Assembly: GCA_017622085.1 (NCBI GenBank)
Contig: JAGARU010000146.1
Coordinates: 62,001 to 126,000, forward strand
Source: Clostridia bacterium
Lineage (GTDB): Bacteria; Bacillota; Clostridia; Oscillospirales; CAG-272
Direction: 5' to 3'
Length of the DNA stretch: 64,000 nt
Shown: positions 51,688-60,829 of the stretch, in pieces
How positions within the stretch are numbered: position 1 is the first letter of the stretch
How the letters are laid out: each line of letters opens with the position of its first letter
Notes under the pieces: generated by a model
What the model was told of the DNA's origin: nothing
Database searches by the model: none
Seen by the model: only the letters and a program-made list of their open reading frames with translations
Position numbers and translations under genes: made by a program

Positions 51688-52848
51688 ATGGAAATTAAAC
51701 TTTTAAATAAGATCTCTCCCGTTATCTACAATGAGCTTGACGCGGAGAAATACACCTTCTCCGAAACTGCGGAGAACCCCGATGCCATTATGGTTCGCTC
51801 TGCGGCCATGCACGACCTTACCTTCCCCAAGTCTGTTAAGGCCATTGCCCGCTGCGGTGCAGGTGTAAACAACATCCCCGTTGAGCGCTGTGCAGAAGAG
51901 GGTATCGTTGTCTTCAACACCCCCGGCGCCAATGCGAACAGCGTTAAGGAGCTCGCTATCGCAGCGATCCTTCTTGCCTCCCGTAACATTGTGGGCGGTA
52001 TTGCATGGAGCAACACGCTGGCCGGCAATGAGCTTGGCGTAGCCAAGGCCGTTGAGAAGGGCAAGAGCAAGTTTGGCGGCTGTGAAATTCAGGGTAAGAC
52101 CCTTGGCGTAATCGGTCTCGGTGCCATCGGCGGTATGGTTGCAAACGCGGCCATCGATCTTGGCATGAAGGTTATCGGCTACGACCCCTTCATCACCGTT
52201 AAGGCGGCTTGGAACCTTTCCCGCGCCATTACGGCGGCTGCCTCCTATGAGGAAGTCTTCAAGAAGGCGGATTACATCACCTTGCACGTTCCTGCAACCA
52301 AGGATACCAAGAACATGATCAACGCAGAGTCCATTGCCACCATGAAGGACGGCGTTAAGATCATTAACCTCTCCCGTGCGGATCTTGTTTGTGCGGCAGA
52401 TCTGAAGGCCGCCACCGAGGCCGGAAAGGTTGCTTGCTACGTAACCGACTTCCCCACCGAGGAGACCATTAACACGGATAAATTCATCACCATTCCCCAC
52501 CTTGGCGCTTCCACCGAAGAGGCTGAGGACAACTGTGCGGTTATGGCGGCACGCCAGCTGGACGACTTCCTCGTAAACGGTAACATTACCAACAGCGTAA
52601 ACTATCCTGCCGTTTCCATGGAGAGATCCGGTGTAGCCCGTATTTGCATCCTGCACAAGAACATCCCCAACATGCTTGCCAGCATCTCCTCTGCCCTTTC
52701 CGCCGTTGGCCTGAACATCGAGAACATGGCGAACCGCTCCAAGGGAGACTACTCCTGCACACTTGTTGACGTAAACGAAGCGGTTCCTGCCGAGGCAATT
52801 GACAAGATCGCCGCTGTAGCCGGAATTGCTCGCGTATTCGTAGTTTAA
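51688..52848 (+). CDS. serA: D-3-phosphoglycerate dehydrogenase
   Basis: Oxidises 3-phosphoglycerate to 3-phosphohydroxypyruvate with NAD+. The 386-residue protein has the D-2-hydroxyacid dehydrogenase fold: NAD motif VIGLGAIGGMVAN (about 143-155), catalytic Arg in INLSRADLV (about 226-234), Glu in TDFPTEE and His in IPHLGASTEEAED (about 270-282). A C-terminal ACT domain (ARICILHKNIPNMLASISSA) probably gives serine feedback control. The start ATG at 51688 has a GAGGAAT site. Shorter than the E. coli-like long form, similar to clostridial SerA. Confidence 0.96.
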   Translation: MEIKLLNKISPVIYNELDAEKYTFSETAENPDAIMVRSAAMHDLTFPKSVKAIARCGAGVNNIPVERCAEEGIVVFNTPGANANSVKELAIAAILLASRNIVGGIAWSNTLAGNELGVAKAVEKGKSKFGGCEIQGKTLGVIGLGAIGGMVANAAIDLGMKVIGYDPFITVKAAWNLSRAITAAASYEEVFKKADYITLHVPATKDTKNMINAESIATMKDGVKIINLSRADLVCAADLKAATEAGKVACYVTDFPTEETINTDKFITIPHLGASTEEAEDNCAVMAARQLDDFLVNGNITNSVNYPAVSMERSGVARICILHKNIPNMLASISSALSAVGLNIENMANRSKGDYSCTLVDVNEAVPAEAIDKIAAVAGIARVFVV

Positions 52849-52856
52849 TCTTTAAA

Positions 52857-52899
52857 AAACGGTACCGCCCCGGTCGAAGATCGGGGCGGCGTTTTATCA
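52857..52899 (+). terminator. terminator of serC-serA
   Basis: CCGCCCCGGTC / GATCGGGGCGG hairpin with a GAA loop followed by GTTTTATC. Confidence 0.85.
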
Positions 52900-52913
52900 C
52901 AAGGAGGCACTGT

Positions 52914-53435
52914 ATGGAACTGATTCGGGTAACGGCCGAGGAATTTTCGGCGATTTATCGGGAAATGGAGAAAAACTTCATTTTGGAGGAGCGTCGGGAC
53001 GAGGATGCGGCGCGTGAAGTACTGGCGGAACCGCAGTTTACCCTCTACCACATGATAGACGGAGGCAAGCGCGTTGGCTTTGTGTCCACATGGCAAATTG
53101 AGGGCGTTCTGTTTATCGAGCACCTGGTAACCTATGAGGCTTACCGGAGGCACGGCTACGGCCGGGCGGTGCTGGACTGCTTGAAGGCTCAGGGGTTGCC
53201 CATTGTTCTGGAGGTGGAGCTCCCCACAACGGAGGAGGCCTCCGGGCGCATTGAGTTCTACAAGAAGGTGGGCTTCCACATAAACGACTATCCGTATCAC
53301 CAGCCATCCTACCGACCGGGTGGACAAGGGGTAGACATGATCCTCATGAGCTATCCGTGTGCGCTGGATGAGCCGGATCGAATCAAAAACGTACTGTATC
53401 GGACGGTATATCACGTGGGAGATGAAACGGTATGA
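52914..53435 (+). CDS. GNAT-family N-acetyltransferase
   Basis: A 173-residue acetyltransferase-fold protein. The acetyl-CoA pyrophosphate loop is RRHGYGRAVLD (about 79-89, the R/Q-x-x-G-x-G/A motif), preceded by strand 4 VLFIEHLVTYEAY. FYKKVGFHIND (about 113-123) is the usual C-terminal signature. Substrate unknown. GGAGG precedes the ATG, and its stop overlaps the NUDIX gene by 4 bp. Confidence 0.88.
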   Translation: MELIRVTAEEFSAIYREMEKNFILEERRDEDAAREVLAEPQFTLYHMIDGGKRVGFVSTWQIEGVLFIEHLVTYEAYRRHGYGRAVLDCLKAQGLPIVLEVELPTTEEASGRIEFYKKVGFHINDYPYHQPSYRPGGQGVDMILMSYPCALDEPDRIKNVLYRTVYHVGDETV

Positions 53436-53899
53436 GTCACGAAAACACAAACTGGGGACAGAGCGTTGCGGGCGTTGTGATCCGGGACGGAAAGGTTCTT
53501 TTGGCACGGCACACCTACGGGCGCGGAAACGGACTTCTGATCATTCCCGGCGGGTACGTGGACTATGGTGAGACGCCGCAGGATGCATTGAAGCGGGAGT
53601 TTTTGGAGGAGACCGGCGTTCTGGTTGAGCCACGCGCCCTGATTGGTGTGCGCTTTAATATGCACGACTGGTACGTAGTATTCCGGGCCGAGTACGTCTC
53701 AGGCGATGCCCGCCCGGACGGAGAAGAAAACAGCGAGGTGCTTTGGATTGACACCGAGGAGGCCATGGGGCGGGCGGACGTGCCCGACCTGACCAAATCT
53801 CTTCTTGCCGCCGCGCTTACGGCGGATGGTGGTGCGCTGACCCCGCACTCTTACGAAGGAAATCCCAAGCATACACCCTCCTCTCTTTGGTGCTCATAA
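53432..53899 (+). CDS. NUDIX hydrolase
   Basis: A 155-residue pyrophosphatase with a complete NUDIX box, GGYVDYGETPQDALKREFLE followed by ETGVLVEP (about 32-60; Gx5Ex7REUxEExGU), and the Arg-Glu metal site intact. Relatives clean up oxidised or toxic nucleotides or hydrolyse nucleoside-diphosphate linkages. The final residues after KHTPSS look like read-through into intergenic sequence, but the stop is in frame. Translationally coupled to the GNAT gene. Confidence 0.9.
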   Translation: MSHENTNWGQSVAGVVIRDGKVLLARHTYGRGNGLLIIPGGYVDYGETPQDALKREFLEETGVLVEPRALIGVRFNMHDWYVVFRAEYVSGDARPDGEENSEVLWIDTEEAMGRADVPDLTKSLLAAALTADGGALTPHSYEGNPKHTPSSLWCS

Positions 53900-53903
53900 A
53901 TTC

Positions 53904-53939
53904 AAGAGCCGTTGCAAGATCTTGCAACGGCTCTTTTTG
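53904..53939 (+). terminator. terminator after the NUDIX gene
   Basis: AAGAGCCGTTGCAAGA / TCTTGCAACGGCTCTT is a perfect 16 bp inverted repeat followed by T residues. Confidence 0.92.
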
Positions 53940-53940
53940 T

Positions 53941-55119
53941 TTATAAATTCAGAACGGTGGGAGAGCGTCGGAGATACTCGCCTGCCGATTTTTGCGTTTT
54001 CAGCGCCAAGGTATACAGCGCGTCGGCGCAGAGGGTAAGCTCGTACTGGGCGCGAGCCTCTTTGGGTAGCTTTTTGTAGGAGGCGGGCTTGGTTACCACG
54101 GGCACGGTGCATTGCTTGGCAAGGAATCCGGCATCCTTGCGCATGGCAAGAAGCTGAGTATAAAGGGGGCCTTGATCCAGGTCGGCATAGGTTACGCCGG
54201 TCATCGAATAGAGGGTAGCGCGGCGGATGTGGGCATCCGTATATTTTTTGGTGGCGACCATGCGGTGTAGCTCCGTCAAGGTCAAGGCATTTCGGGCGCT
54301 GTCTGCCAGTCGGTGAGCGAGGCCGGAGGACAATCCGGCAATCTCCTTCAGATGCTCCGGGGGAGTCAGTCTCAAATAGGCCAAAACCGAGACCGAGGGC
54401 AGGTTTCCGTCCGTATAGTTCCCTTCCGCCAGGGCGGCTTCATACAGGGGGCGTACAGCATCGGGAACGGAAGACAAAGGTTCCCCAATCTTAAGGCGAG
54501 CGCGGATGCCGGAGGCGGACATGATGGGCTGTTCTTCGTTGTCGTGATATCCGGCACCGATACGCTGAATCGGGCGAGGGATGATATGATATCCGTTTTT
54601 ACGAATGGCACGGACGTATTCGGCGGCAAGAATGTCGTTTGGAGATTCCGGGGCTGAGATTCCCCACTCGGCCAGCACCTCTGCGCGGACGGCGGCATAG
54701 GGGCGGTCGGAATTTTCAGCGGTGCGGGATTTTAAGGCCGCCTCGTAATCCGGGTTGTTCTGGATCTCGGCCATGCGTTCAAAGGCCGTCCGGTCGGGCG
54801 TTTCTGCGCCAAAATAAAGGTGGGTTGCGCCAAGGGCGGCGGCAATTTTCACCCCGGCAGAAGCAAAAAATTCAGCACCGGAGGCGGAAAAGGGATACGG
54901 AAGCTCAAAAACGGCATCGGCGCCGCCGAGAATGGCAGCCTCCGCCCGGAGGTATTTATCAAAGAGGGCGGCTTCCCCGCGCTCGGTAAAATTACCGGAC
55001 ATAATTGCCACGATCACGCCGCCCACGCCAATCTCTTCGCGGATGCGGGAAAGCAGATATTCGTGACCCAAATGGAAGGGATTGTACTCGCAGATTACAG
55101 CGGCAATTGCTTTTTTCAT
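53941..55119 (-). CDS. tmcAL: tRNA(Met) cytidine acetate ligase
   Basis: Makes N4-acetylcytidine in elongator tRNA(Met) from acetate and ATP through an acetyl-adenylate. The 392-residue protein has the nucleotidyltransferase-like N-terminus AVICEYNPFHLGHEYLLS (about 7-24, His-x-x-His), VAIMSGNFTERGE (about 37-49), NPFHLGH, and a C-terminal domain with LPSVSVLAYLRL. I chose ATG at 55119, with AAGGAG 11 bp upstream. It diverges from ackA, which interconverts acetate and acetyl phosphate; acetate is its substrate, so the pairing is functionally sensible. Confidence 0.94.
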   Translation of the reverse strand: MKKAIAAVICEYNPFHLGHEYLLSRIREEIGVGGVIVAIMSGNFTERGEAALFDKYLRAEAAILGGADAVFELPYPFSASGAEFFASAGVKIAAALGATHLYFGAETPDRTAFERMAEIQNNPDYEAALKSRTAENSDRPYAAVRAEVLAEWGISAPESPNDILAAEYVRAIRKNGYHIIPRPIQRIGAGYHDNEEQPIMSASGIRARLKIGEPLSSVPDAVRPLYEAALAEGNYTDGNLPSVSVLAYLRLTPPEHLKEIAGLSSGLAHRLADSARNALTLTELHRMVATKKYTDAHIRRATLYSMTGVTYADLDQGPLYTQLLAMRKDAGFLAKQCTVPVVTKPASYKKLPKEARAQYELTLCADALYTLALKTQKSAGEYLRRSPTVLNL

Positions 55120-55160
55120 CACTTTTTGCACTCCTTTCCCTTATTTTTTCGTTTTTGGTC

Positions 55161-55189
55161 TTGTATTTTTTGGGAGTTTCCTTTATAAT
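55161..55189 (+). promoter_or_regulatory. promoter of ackA
   Basis: TTGTAT (55161-55166), 17 bp, TATAAT (55184-55189). About 25 bp downstream lies an inverted repeat TTGAC-GCTTT-GTCAA (55216-55230) that could be an operator. Confidence 0.65.
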
Positions 55190-55277
55190 TGTTATATATT
55201 AAATATAATTGTTTTTTGACGCTTTGTCAACGGACAATTTGCGCCGACCGACGCGAATATATCGTTTTAAGAAAGGA

Positions 55278-55295
55278 CTGCCGCATACGCGGCAG
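55278..55295 (+). promoter_or_regulatory. stable hairpin in the ackA 5' leader
   Basis: CTGCCGC-ATAC-GCGGCAG is a perfect 7 bp stem with a tetraloop, 10 bp before the ackA ATG. The only Shine-Dalgarno-like AAGGA (55272-55276) lies on its 5' side, so the hairpin may bring it close to the start. Confidence 0.55.
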
Positions 55296-55305
55296 AAATG
55301 TGGAA

Positions 55306-56514
55306 ATGAAAGTTCTCGTAGTAAACGCAGGAAGCTCCTCCCTTAAGTATCAGCTCTTTGATACCGAAACCGAAGCCGTACTCGCTAAGGGTATTTGCGA
55401 AAGAATCGGTCTTGAAGGTAGCTTGATCGAGCACAAGAAGGCAGACGGAACCAAGGTTAAGAATGAAACTCCTATGGAAAATCACTCCGTTGCCACCAAG
55501 ATCGTTGTTGATATGCTGACCGACAAAGAGCACGGTTGCCTTACCTCCATGGATGAGATCCAGGCGGTTGGCCATCGCGTTGTGCATGGCGGTCCCTACT
55601 TCTTTGAAAGCTGCCTTGTTACCGACGAGGTGCTTGACAAGCTTAAGATGTGCGTAGACTTTGCTCCCCTGCACACTCCCCCCCACCTGATGGGTATTGC
55701 CGGCTGCACCGCTGTTATGCCGAACGTTCCTCAGGTTCTGGTATTTGATACCGCGTTCCATCAGACCATGCCTGACTATGCTTACACCTACCCGATCACC
55801 CGTGAGTTCATTGAGAAAGACAAGGTTCGCCGTTACGGCGCACACGGTACCTCTCACCGCTTTGTTACTAAGGAAATGCTGAAGCTCCTTAACAAGCCCG
55901 TTGAGGATACCAAGATCGTTACCTGCCACATCGGTAACGGCTCCTCCATCTCCGCAGTTAAGGGCGGTAAGGTTATTGACACCTCCATGGGCTTCACTCC
56001 CCTCGACGGTGTTGAAATGGGTACCCGTTGCGGATCCATCGACCCTGCAATCGTTACCTACATCATGAAGAAGACCGGCATGACCCCCGACCAGATGAGC
56101 GACTACATGAACAAGAAGTGCGGATTCCTTGGTGTTTCCGGCATTTCCTCCGACAGCCGCGACATTGAGGCCGCAATCCTTAAGGGTGACAAGAATGCGC
56201 TTCTTGCCGCTAATATTCTTGCTTACCAGATCAAGAAGTACATTGGCTCCTACTCTGCCGCAATGAACGGTCTTGACGCCGTTGTATTTACCGCCGGTAT
56301 GGGTGAGAACAACCCCGAGCTTCGTGAGCGTGTTTGCCGCGACATGGACTTCTACGGCATTGAGATCGACTTTGAGCTGAATGCCAAGGTTCTTCGTCAG
56401 GGTAACATCGTTGAGCTCTCTACCCCTAACTCCAAGGTTAAGGTTTACGTAATTCCTACGAACGAAGAGCTCATGATCGCAAAGGATACCGAGGATATCG
56501 TTTCCAAGCTTTAA
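55306..56514 (+). CDS. ackA: acetate kinase
   Basis: Converts acetyl phosphate and ADP to acetate and ATP, the energy-yielding end of acetate fermentation. The 402-residue ASKHA-fold protein has LVVNAGSSSLKYQLFD (about 3-18), HRVVHGGPYF (about 89-98), CHIGNGSSISAVKGGK (about 206-221) and FTAGMGENNPELRERV (about 329-344). I set the start at the ATG at 55306. No adjacent pta. Divergent from tmcAL. The 5' leader contains a hairpin and a three-codon micro-ORF (ATG TGG AAA TGA, 55298-55309) overlapping the start. Confidence 0.97.
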   Translation: MKVLVVNAGSSSLKYQLFDTETEAVLAKGICERIGLEGSLIEHKKADGTKVKNETPMENHSVATKIVVDMLTDKEHGCLTSMDEIQAVGHRVVHGGPYFFESCLVTDEVLDKLKMCVDFAPLHTPPHLMGIAGCTAVMPNVPQVLVFDTAFHQTMPDYAYTYPITREFIEKDKVRRYGAHGTSHRFVTKEMLKLLNKPVEDTKIVTCHIGNGSSISAVKGGKVIDTSMGFTPLDGVEMGTRCGSIDPAIVTYIMKKTGMTPDQMSDYMNKKCGFLGVSGISSDSRDIEAAILKGDKNALLAANILAYQIKKYIGSYSAAMNGLDAVVFTAGMGENNPELRERVCRDMDFYGIEIDFELNAKVLRQGNIVELSTPNSKVKVYVIPTNEELMIAKDTEDIVSKL

Positions 56515-56545
56515 TTTTTCCTATAAAAGGTCTGTCGCACGAAAA

Positions 56546-56677
56546 TTGCCTCCCCTGCACAAGGGGTGGCTACAGACGAAGGTTGCCGAGGGGTTGTAAC
56601 TGTTCCATTATGCACCCGAACAATCCCTCACCGCCTTCGGCGGAGCTCCCTTTACACAAGGGAGCCTTTTCTTTTTT
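56546..56677. repeat. palindromic intergenic repeat (MITE/REP-like) of gut Clostridia type
   Basis: A ~130 bp block made of two related inverted halves. The left hairpin is CCTCCCCTGCACAAGGGGTGG; the right hairpin GCTCCCTTTACACAAGGGAGC ends in a T-rich run. Between them GAAGGTTGCCGAGGGGTTGT and ACAATCCCTCACCGCCTTCG are imperfect inverses. I recall similar blocks ending CTCCCTTTACACAAGGGAG in many gut Firmicute genomes; only one copy is in this window. The right hairpin probably also terminates ackA transcription. Confidence 0.65.
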
Positions 56678-56709
56678 GTGCTTACGGGATGTCTTTTGGC
56701 TTTCGTTGG

Positions 56710-56738
56710 TTGAAGTTTCCCGTTGTTTATGATACAAT
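56710..56738 (+). promoter_or_regulatory. promoter of the metalloprotease gene
   Basis: TTGAAG (56710-56715), 17 bp, TACAAT (56733-56738) with an extended -10 TGA. GGAATT-AAC-AATTCC at 56740-56754, over the likely start of transcription, could be an operator. Confidence 0.7.
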
Positions 56739-56777
56739 AGGAATTAACAATTCCCTATTTAAAAGAGGTATATCATC

Positions 56778-59700
56778 ATGACAAAAGCAAAACAAAACGG
56801 CAACGCTGTAAAAAAGCTTCTTTTAGGTTTGGCAATTTTTATGCTGGTCCTTATCCTTTGCCCAATGGCGGTGGTACAAGCCGAGGAGCAAATCGTGGAG
56901 GTTGGCATCCCCGTGGAGGAGCATCCGGAGTTGTTTGGCACTCGCAGTATGCCTACTCACGGCGAAGGTAAAATTGTAGTCTTCCTTATTCAATTCCCGG
57001 ATTATATGAATGACAACCCGAAAGCCACGCAAGAGTATTACAATAAGCTTTATTTTAGTGGCGGATGGGAAAAATCAACACAAGGAAAAGAAACGGTTGC
57101 CAGCTTTTATAAAGAACAATCCTACGGAAAGCTGAATTTAAGCGGACAAGTATTTGATTGGTACACTGCCAAGCATGAGCGCTCTTATTACGATGATCGC
57201 AAAGCAGAGCTTGTAATGGAAGCTGCAGAATATTATCAGGCACAAGGGGTAGATTTTTCTCAATTTGACGGCGACGGTGACGGTACGATTGATGCAATTG
57301 TATTTCACTTTGCGGGAGAAACAACCACAGAGCGATATACACCTTGGTATCCCGGAGTGGCTTATGGTGTCTCCAACTATTTTGGTATAATTGATAATTT
57401 GAAGTTTACTACCATCGTTCAAGTAGATGAACGAGTCGGCGCTCATGACATGCATCTAATACGTACCATACGGCATGAACTTATGCACACCCTTGATATG
57501 CCTGACCTTTACGGAGAATCGTATTTTGGTTTAAAGCCTGCTGTGGACTTAATGGTTGGTAATCATGATTTTATAAACCCCTATTTTAAAATATTACTTG
57601 GGTGGATCGATACCGTAAAAGTTATTACAGAAAACTCACATAATGTTCAATTAGAATTATACAACAATGATACTGCAGATGACGTTGCCATCGTGACGGA
57701 CCGGTTTAATGGCTTTTTCGATGAATTTTTCATAATTGCATACAACGATTATCTGCACACCTCCGGTGTAATTTGGCATATTGATGCCCGACTAAATGAA
57801 GAGAAAACTACATTTTTATATTGCAATCTTCACTATGACCCTCGTCCTGATCGGGACAATCCTCACCGTACGGAGCACTTATCACCCTATCTGTTTGTTG
57901 AAGAGCTTTCCGCCGACCCAAAATATAATTTGATTTTTAGCAACATGGGCGGGCGTAACCTTACTGCATTCGGGCCGGATTCCATGTTAGCTCCCAATCA
58001 TTTGCCCTCCTCAGACACACATGATGGTAGGTATACCGGAATTCAAATTGAAAATTTTGAGGAGCATAATGAGGAATATTTGACCTTTGACGTTTCCTTT
58101 GTTGCCGATCATGTTGCTCCGCTTATTACAACCCAAGAAAGCGATTTGGAATTTAAGGAAACGATCAATTTACAGTTTAATGAGTACATATATGCAGGTG
58201 AGATGTGGGATGATATACAAATAACGGATATGGAAGGGAACCCATTAGATGCCTCCATACTTCTTACCCACTACCCCAGAAATAAAATTGAAATCACATT
58301 TAATGACGACTTGTATAAGAGGGGATATAAGCTTATATTCCCGGAAAACAGCGTTCAGGATTCCTCCGGAAACGGATTAGCTGCGACTACTCTCACTGCT
58401 TCTATAGAGAATTATCTATTTGCAATCAGCGAAAAACAGCTTCCCGGCACTGGCGCATATTTAAGAGACAATTCTAAGGCATATTTTTTCCCGAAAGAAG
58501 ATAGTATTCTTGTAATTACTGCGCTATGGGAAAACCATGAATATTGCAAAAAAATTGAGTTTATGCGACTGGATTACAATGGCAATGTGTTGAGCCAAAC
58601 TATTGTCGATAATCCACTTAGTAACACGACCATTGTCAACATAGCTGAAACAGGTGATGATCGCTATATATTCATGTGTTGTGATAAGGGTATGCCCTGT
58701 TTGTTCTTTTGTTTCGATGCAGAAGCAAAGTTGAAGTGGATCAATGAGGATTACCGTGATTTCTACGATATGGATGGTTATTTTGATTCTTCATTCATAA
58801 AAAAAACAGATGGAATCATGATTCGGCCGGCGGCGGGGTTGTTCGTTAACCACTTTGGAGGAAACGAATGGGTCCATCTCTCTTCAATTGACGGAACGAT
58901 CACTCCTATCGATTCGCTTAACATTGACAGGGAAAAGTTTTTGGCTGATGTAGGTGAAACCGTTCTGCCTGGTTTTCACACTTCAATTCGCCAATTTGGG
59001 GAGACGCTTTTGCGACAAAGCAGATATGAATCATCGGATGGAATGCATTATACTATTGTTGAAATCCTTAACCCTGTTACGTATGAGGTGGAGGATAAGA
59101 TAAAAATTACAGGTTCAACAGAAGATTCGTTTAATATTAGAGAATTTAAAGCAAATAAAAATGGAACCTTTTTGGTGTGCTACGAAATGGACCAAGGATG
59201 TGGAATCATTTTGTTTGACATAGAATGGAATGTTGTGAAATCATTGGATTTGGATTATGGCATGAATCGCACGATTGAATGGCTCGATGATGGTGGATTT
59301 TGTGTGATAGAGTTGACCTTCTCGGGCAACCATGCAAATTCTCATTATCACGTGCGTCGCTATGACCAATGTTTAAACTTGGTTTGGGAAACGGATGTAA
59401 TCGCTGAATTTGTATACTATTTCCACTCTCTGAGCGGAGAAGTCATGGCATATCGATCCATGTGGGAACCAAAAAGAGAATGCTATATCGATTATTACGG
59501 ACAAGAGGATGCTTACAAAAATGAGCACGTCCATAGTTTGGTTTCCGGCGCGGTGGCATCTACCTGTCTAAGTGAGGGCTACGACAATCACTGGCGTTGC
59601 ACGGAGTGCGGTTGTTGGTTCTCTTATGAGGATAAATCCTTGCTCCTTGATGCCGAAGCGTTGATTTTGCCCATCTCAGGGCACACAGAAGTAACGATTC

Positions 59701-60626
59701 CTCCCGTTGCGCCCACGTGCGCAACACTCGGTGCAACCGAAGGGTCTAAGTGCTCCATTTGTGATAAAATTTTTATTGCGCCCCAAGACATTCCCAAGAA
59801 TGATGATCACGTTTATACCGATTGGATTATGACCGAAGCTCCCACATGTGGTTCTGTGGGAACGGAGACAAGTACGTGTAATCTTTGCGGCAAAGAAAGC
59901 AGCCGTGAGATTCCTGCCACAGGAGAGCACAGCTACGGAGAATGGACGCTCAGCTATCGACCTTCTTGTGCACAGGCCGGAGCCGACCGAGCAAGATGTG
60001 CTGTCTGTGGACATTGGATTTACCGTGAAATTCCTCCAACCGGCGATCATCGTTACGGGCGAAATCCTATCGTGATCGAAGACGCTACGTGTATTGAAGC
60101 GGGCACGGCTACCTATCGGTGTGTCACTTGCTCCAAGACAGAAGCTCGCGAAATCCCCGCTACCGGTGAGCACGTTTACGGCGAGTGGGCTGTGACCAAG
60201 GCGGCGAGCTGTGTCGAGGCCGGTACCGAGGCGCGTGAGTGCAGCGTTTGCGGGAAGGTCGAGACCCGGGAGATTCCTGCCACCGGTGAGCACGTTTACG
60301 GCGAATGGGCTGTAACGACCGAGGCTTCCTGCGCGGCGGCCGGGGTCGAGACGCGGACTTGCGCTTGCGGTCTGACCGAAACACGTGAAATTGCAGCGAC
60401 CGGAGAGCATCTCTTTGGCGAATGGACCGTGAGCCGGGCGGCAACAGAGGAGCTGGAGGGCGAGGAGACCCGCGCTTGCACCGTTTGCGGCAAGGTGGAG
60501 ACCCGCTTGACGGAGAAGCTTCCCCCTGCGCCCAAAAACAATACGCCTATTATCGTAATTGCCATTGGCGCCGGTGTGGCGCTTGGCGGACTAACCATGT
60601 TCCTGGCTCGGCGGAAGAGAAAATAA
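56778..60626 (+). CDS. giant secreted M6-like metalloprotease with Cys-rich repeats and a membrane anchor
   Basis: A 1282-residue surface protein. Signal peptide about 1-35; catalytic domain with a calcium-type loop DGDGDGTID (about 164-172) and zinc motif HELMHTLDMPD (His233-Glu-x2-His237, then Pro-Asp, as in M6/immune-inhibitor-A peptidases). A bacterial Ig-like domain (about 450-555), a beta-rich stretch (about 560-910) and then about eight ~40-residue repeats (about 914-1245) follow, each near EIPATGEHxYGEW with Cys...CxxC. A final transmembrane helix (about 1255-1275) and RRKRK tail anchor it. The repeats may bind metal or a partner. The first three-quarters of the gene is AT-rich; the repeat region is GC-rich. 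Confidence 0.88.
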   Translation: MTKAKQNGNAVKKLLLGLAIFMLVLILCPMAVVQAEEQIVEVGIPVEEHPELFGTRSMPTHGEGKIVVFLIQFPDYMNDNPKATQEYYNKLYFSGGWEKSTQGKETVASFYKEQSYGKLNLSGQVFDWYTAKHERSYYDDRKAELVMEAAEYYQAQGVDFSQFDGDGDGTIDAIVFHFAGETTTERYTPWYPGVAYGVSNYFGIIDNLKFTTIVQVDERVGAHDMHLIRTIRHELMHTLDMPDLYGESYFGLKPAVDLMVGNHDFINPYFKILLGWIDTVKVITENSHNVQLELYNNDTADDVAIVTDRFNGFFDEFFIIAYNDYLHTSGVIWHIDARLNEEKTTFLYCNLHYDPRPDRDNPHRTEHLSPYLFVEELSADPKYNLIFSNMGGRNLTAFGPDSMLAPNHLPSSDTHDGRYTGIQIENFEEHNEEYLTFDVSFVADHVAPLITTQESDLEFKETINLQFNEYIYAGEMWDDIQITDMEGNPLDASILLTHYPRNKIEITFNDDLYKRGYKLIFPENSVQDSSGNGLAATTLTASIENYLFAISEKQLPGTGAYLRDNSKAYFFPKEDSILVITALWENHEYCKKIEFMRLDYNGNVLSQTIVDNPLSNTTIVNIAETGDDRYIFMCCDKGMPCLFFCFDAEAKLKWINEDYRDFYDMDGYFDSSFIKKTDGIMIRPAAGLFVNHFGGNEWVHLSSIDGTITPIDSLNIDREKFLADVGETVLPGFHTSIRQFGETLLRQSRYESSDGMHYTIVEILNPVTYEVEDKIKITGSTEDSFNIREFKANKNGTFLVCYEMDQGCGIILFDIEWNVVKSLDLDYGMNRTIEWLDDGGFCVIELTFSGNHANSHYHVRRYDQCLNLVWETDVIAEFVYYFHSLSGEVMAYRSMWEPKRECYIDYYGQEDAYKNEHVHSLVSGAVASTCLSEGYDNHWRCTECGCWFSYEDKSLLLDAEALILPISGHTEVTIPPVAPTCATLGATEGSKCSICDKIFIAPQDIPKNDDHVYTDWIMTEAPTCGSVGTETSTCNLCGKESSREIPATGEHSYGEWTLSYRPSCAQAGADRARCAVCGHWIYREIPPTGDHRYGRNPIVIEDATCIEAGTATYRCVTCSKTEAREIPATGEHVYGEWAVTKAASCVEAGTEARECSVCGKVETREIPATGEHVYGEWAVTTEASCAAAGVETRTCACGLTETREIAATGEHLFGEWTVSRAATEELEGEETRACTVCGKVETRLTEKLPPAPKNNTPIIVIAIGAGVALGGLTMFLARRKRK

Positions 60627-60670
60627 CGTAAAAAAACACCGACAATTCGGCGGAGCTTCGTAAAACAGTT

Positions 60671-60706
60671 AAACCGACCTATGTGCGAAACATAGGTCGG
60701 TTTTTT
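60671..60706 (+). terminator. terminator after the metalloprotease gene
   Basis: AAACCGACCTATGT / ACATAGGTCGGTTT with a GCGAA loop and a T-run. It overlaps the inner end of the left inverted repeat of the cassette. Confidence 0.9.
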
Positions 60707-60829
60707 CGATACTGAACATCGCGCACTACACCGAACGGCGTATAGAAGTGCGCCCTTTATCCATTCACTAAATTGGGGATAAACGCTTTATTAAACTGAA
60801 ACCTATAAATGAACTATAAAACGTAATTA

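Noticed and set aside
59560-60500. CRISPR-like or tandem DNA repeat
   Set aside because: The repeats are in frame, about 120 bp (40 residues), and code for Cys-containing protein units.
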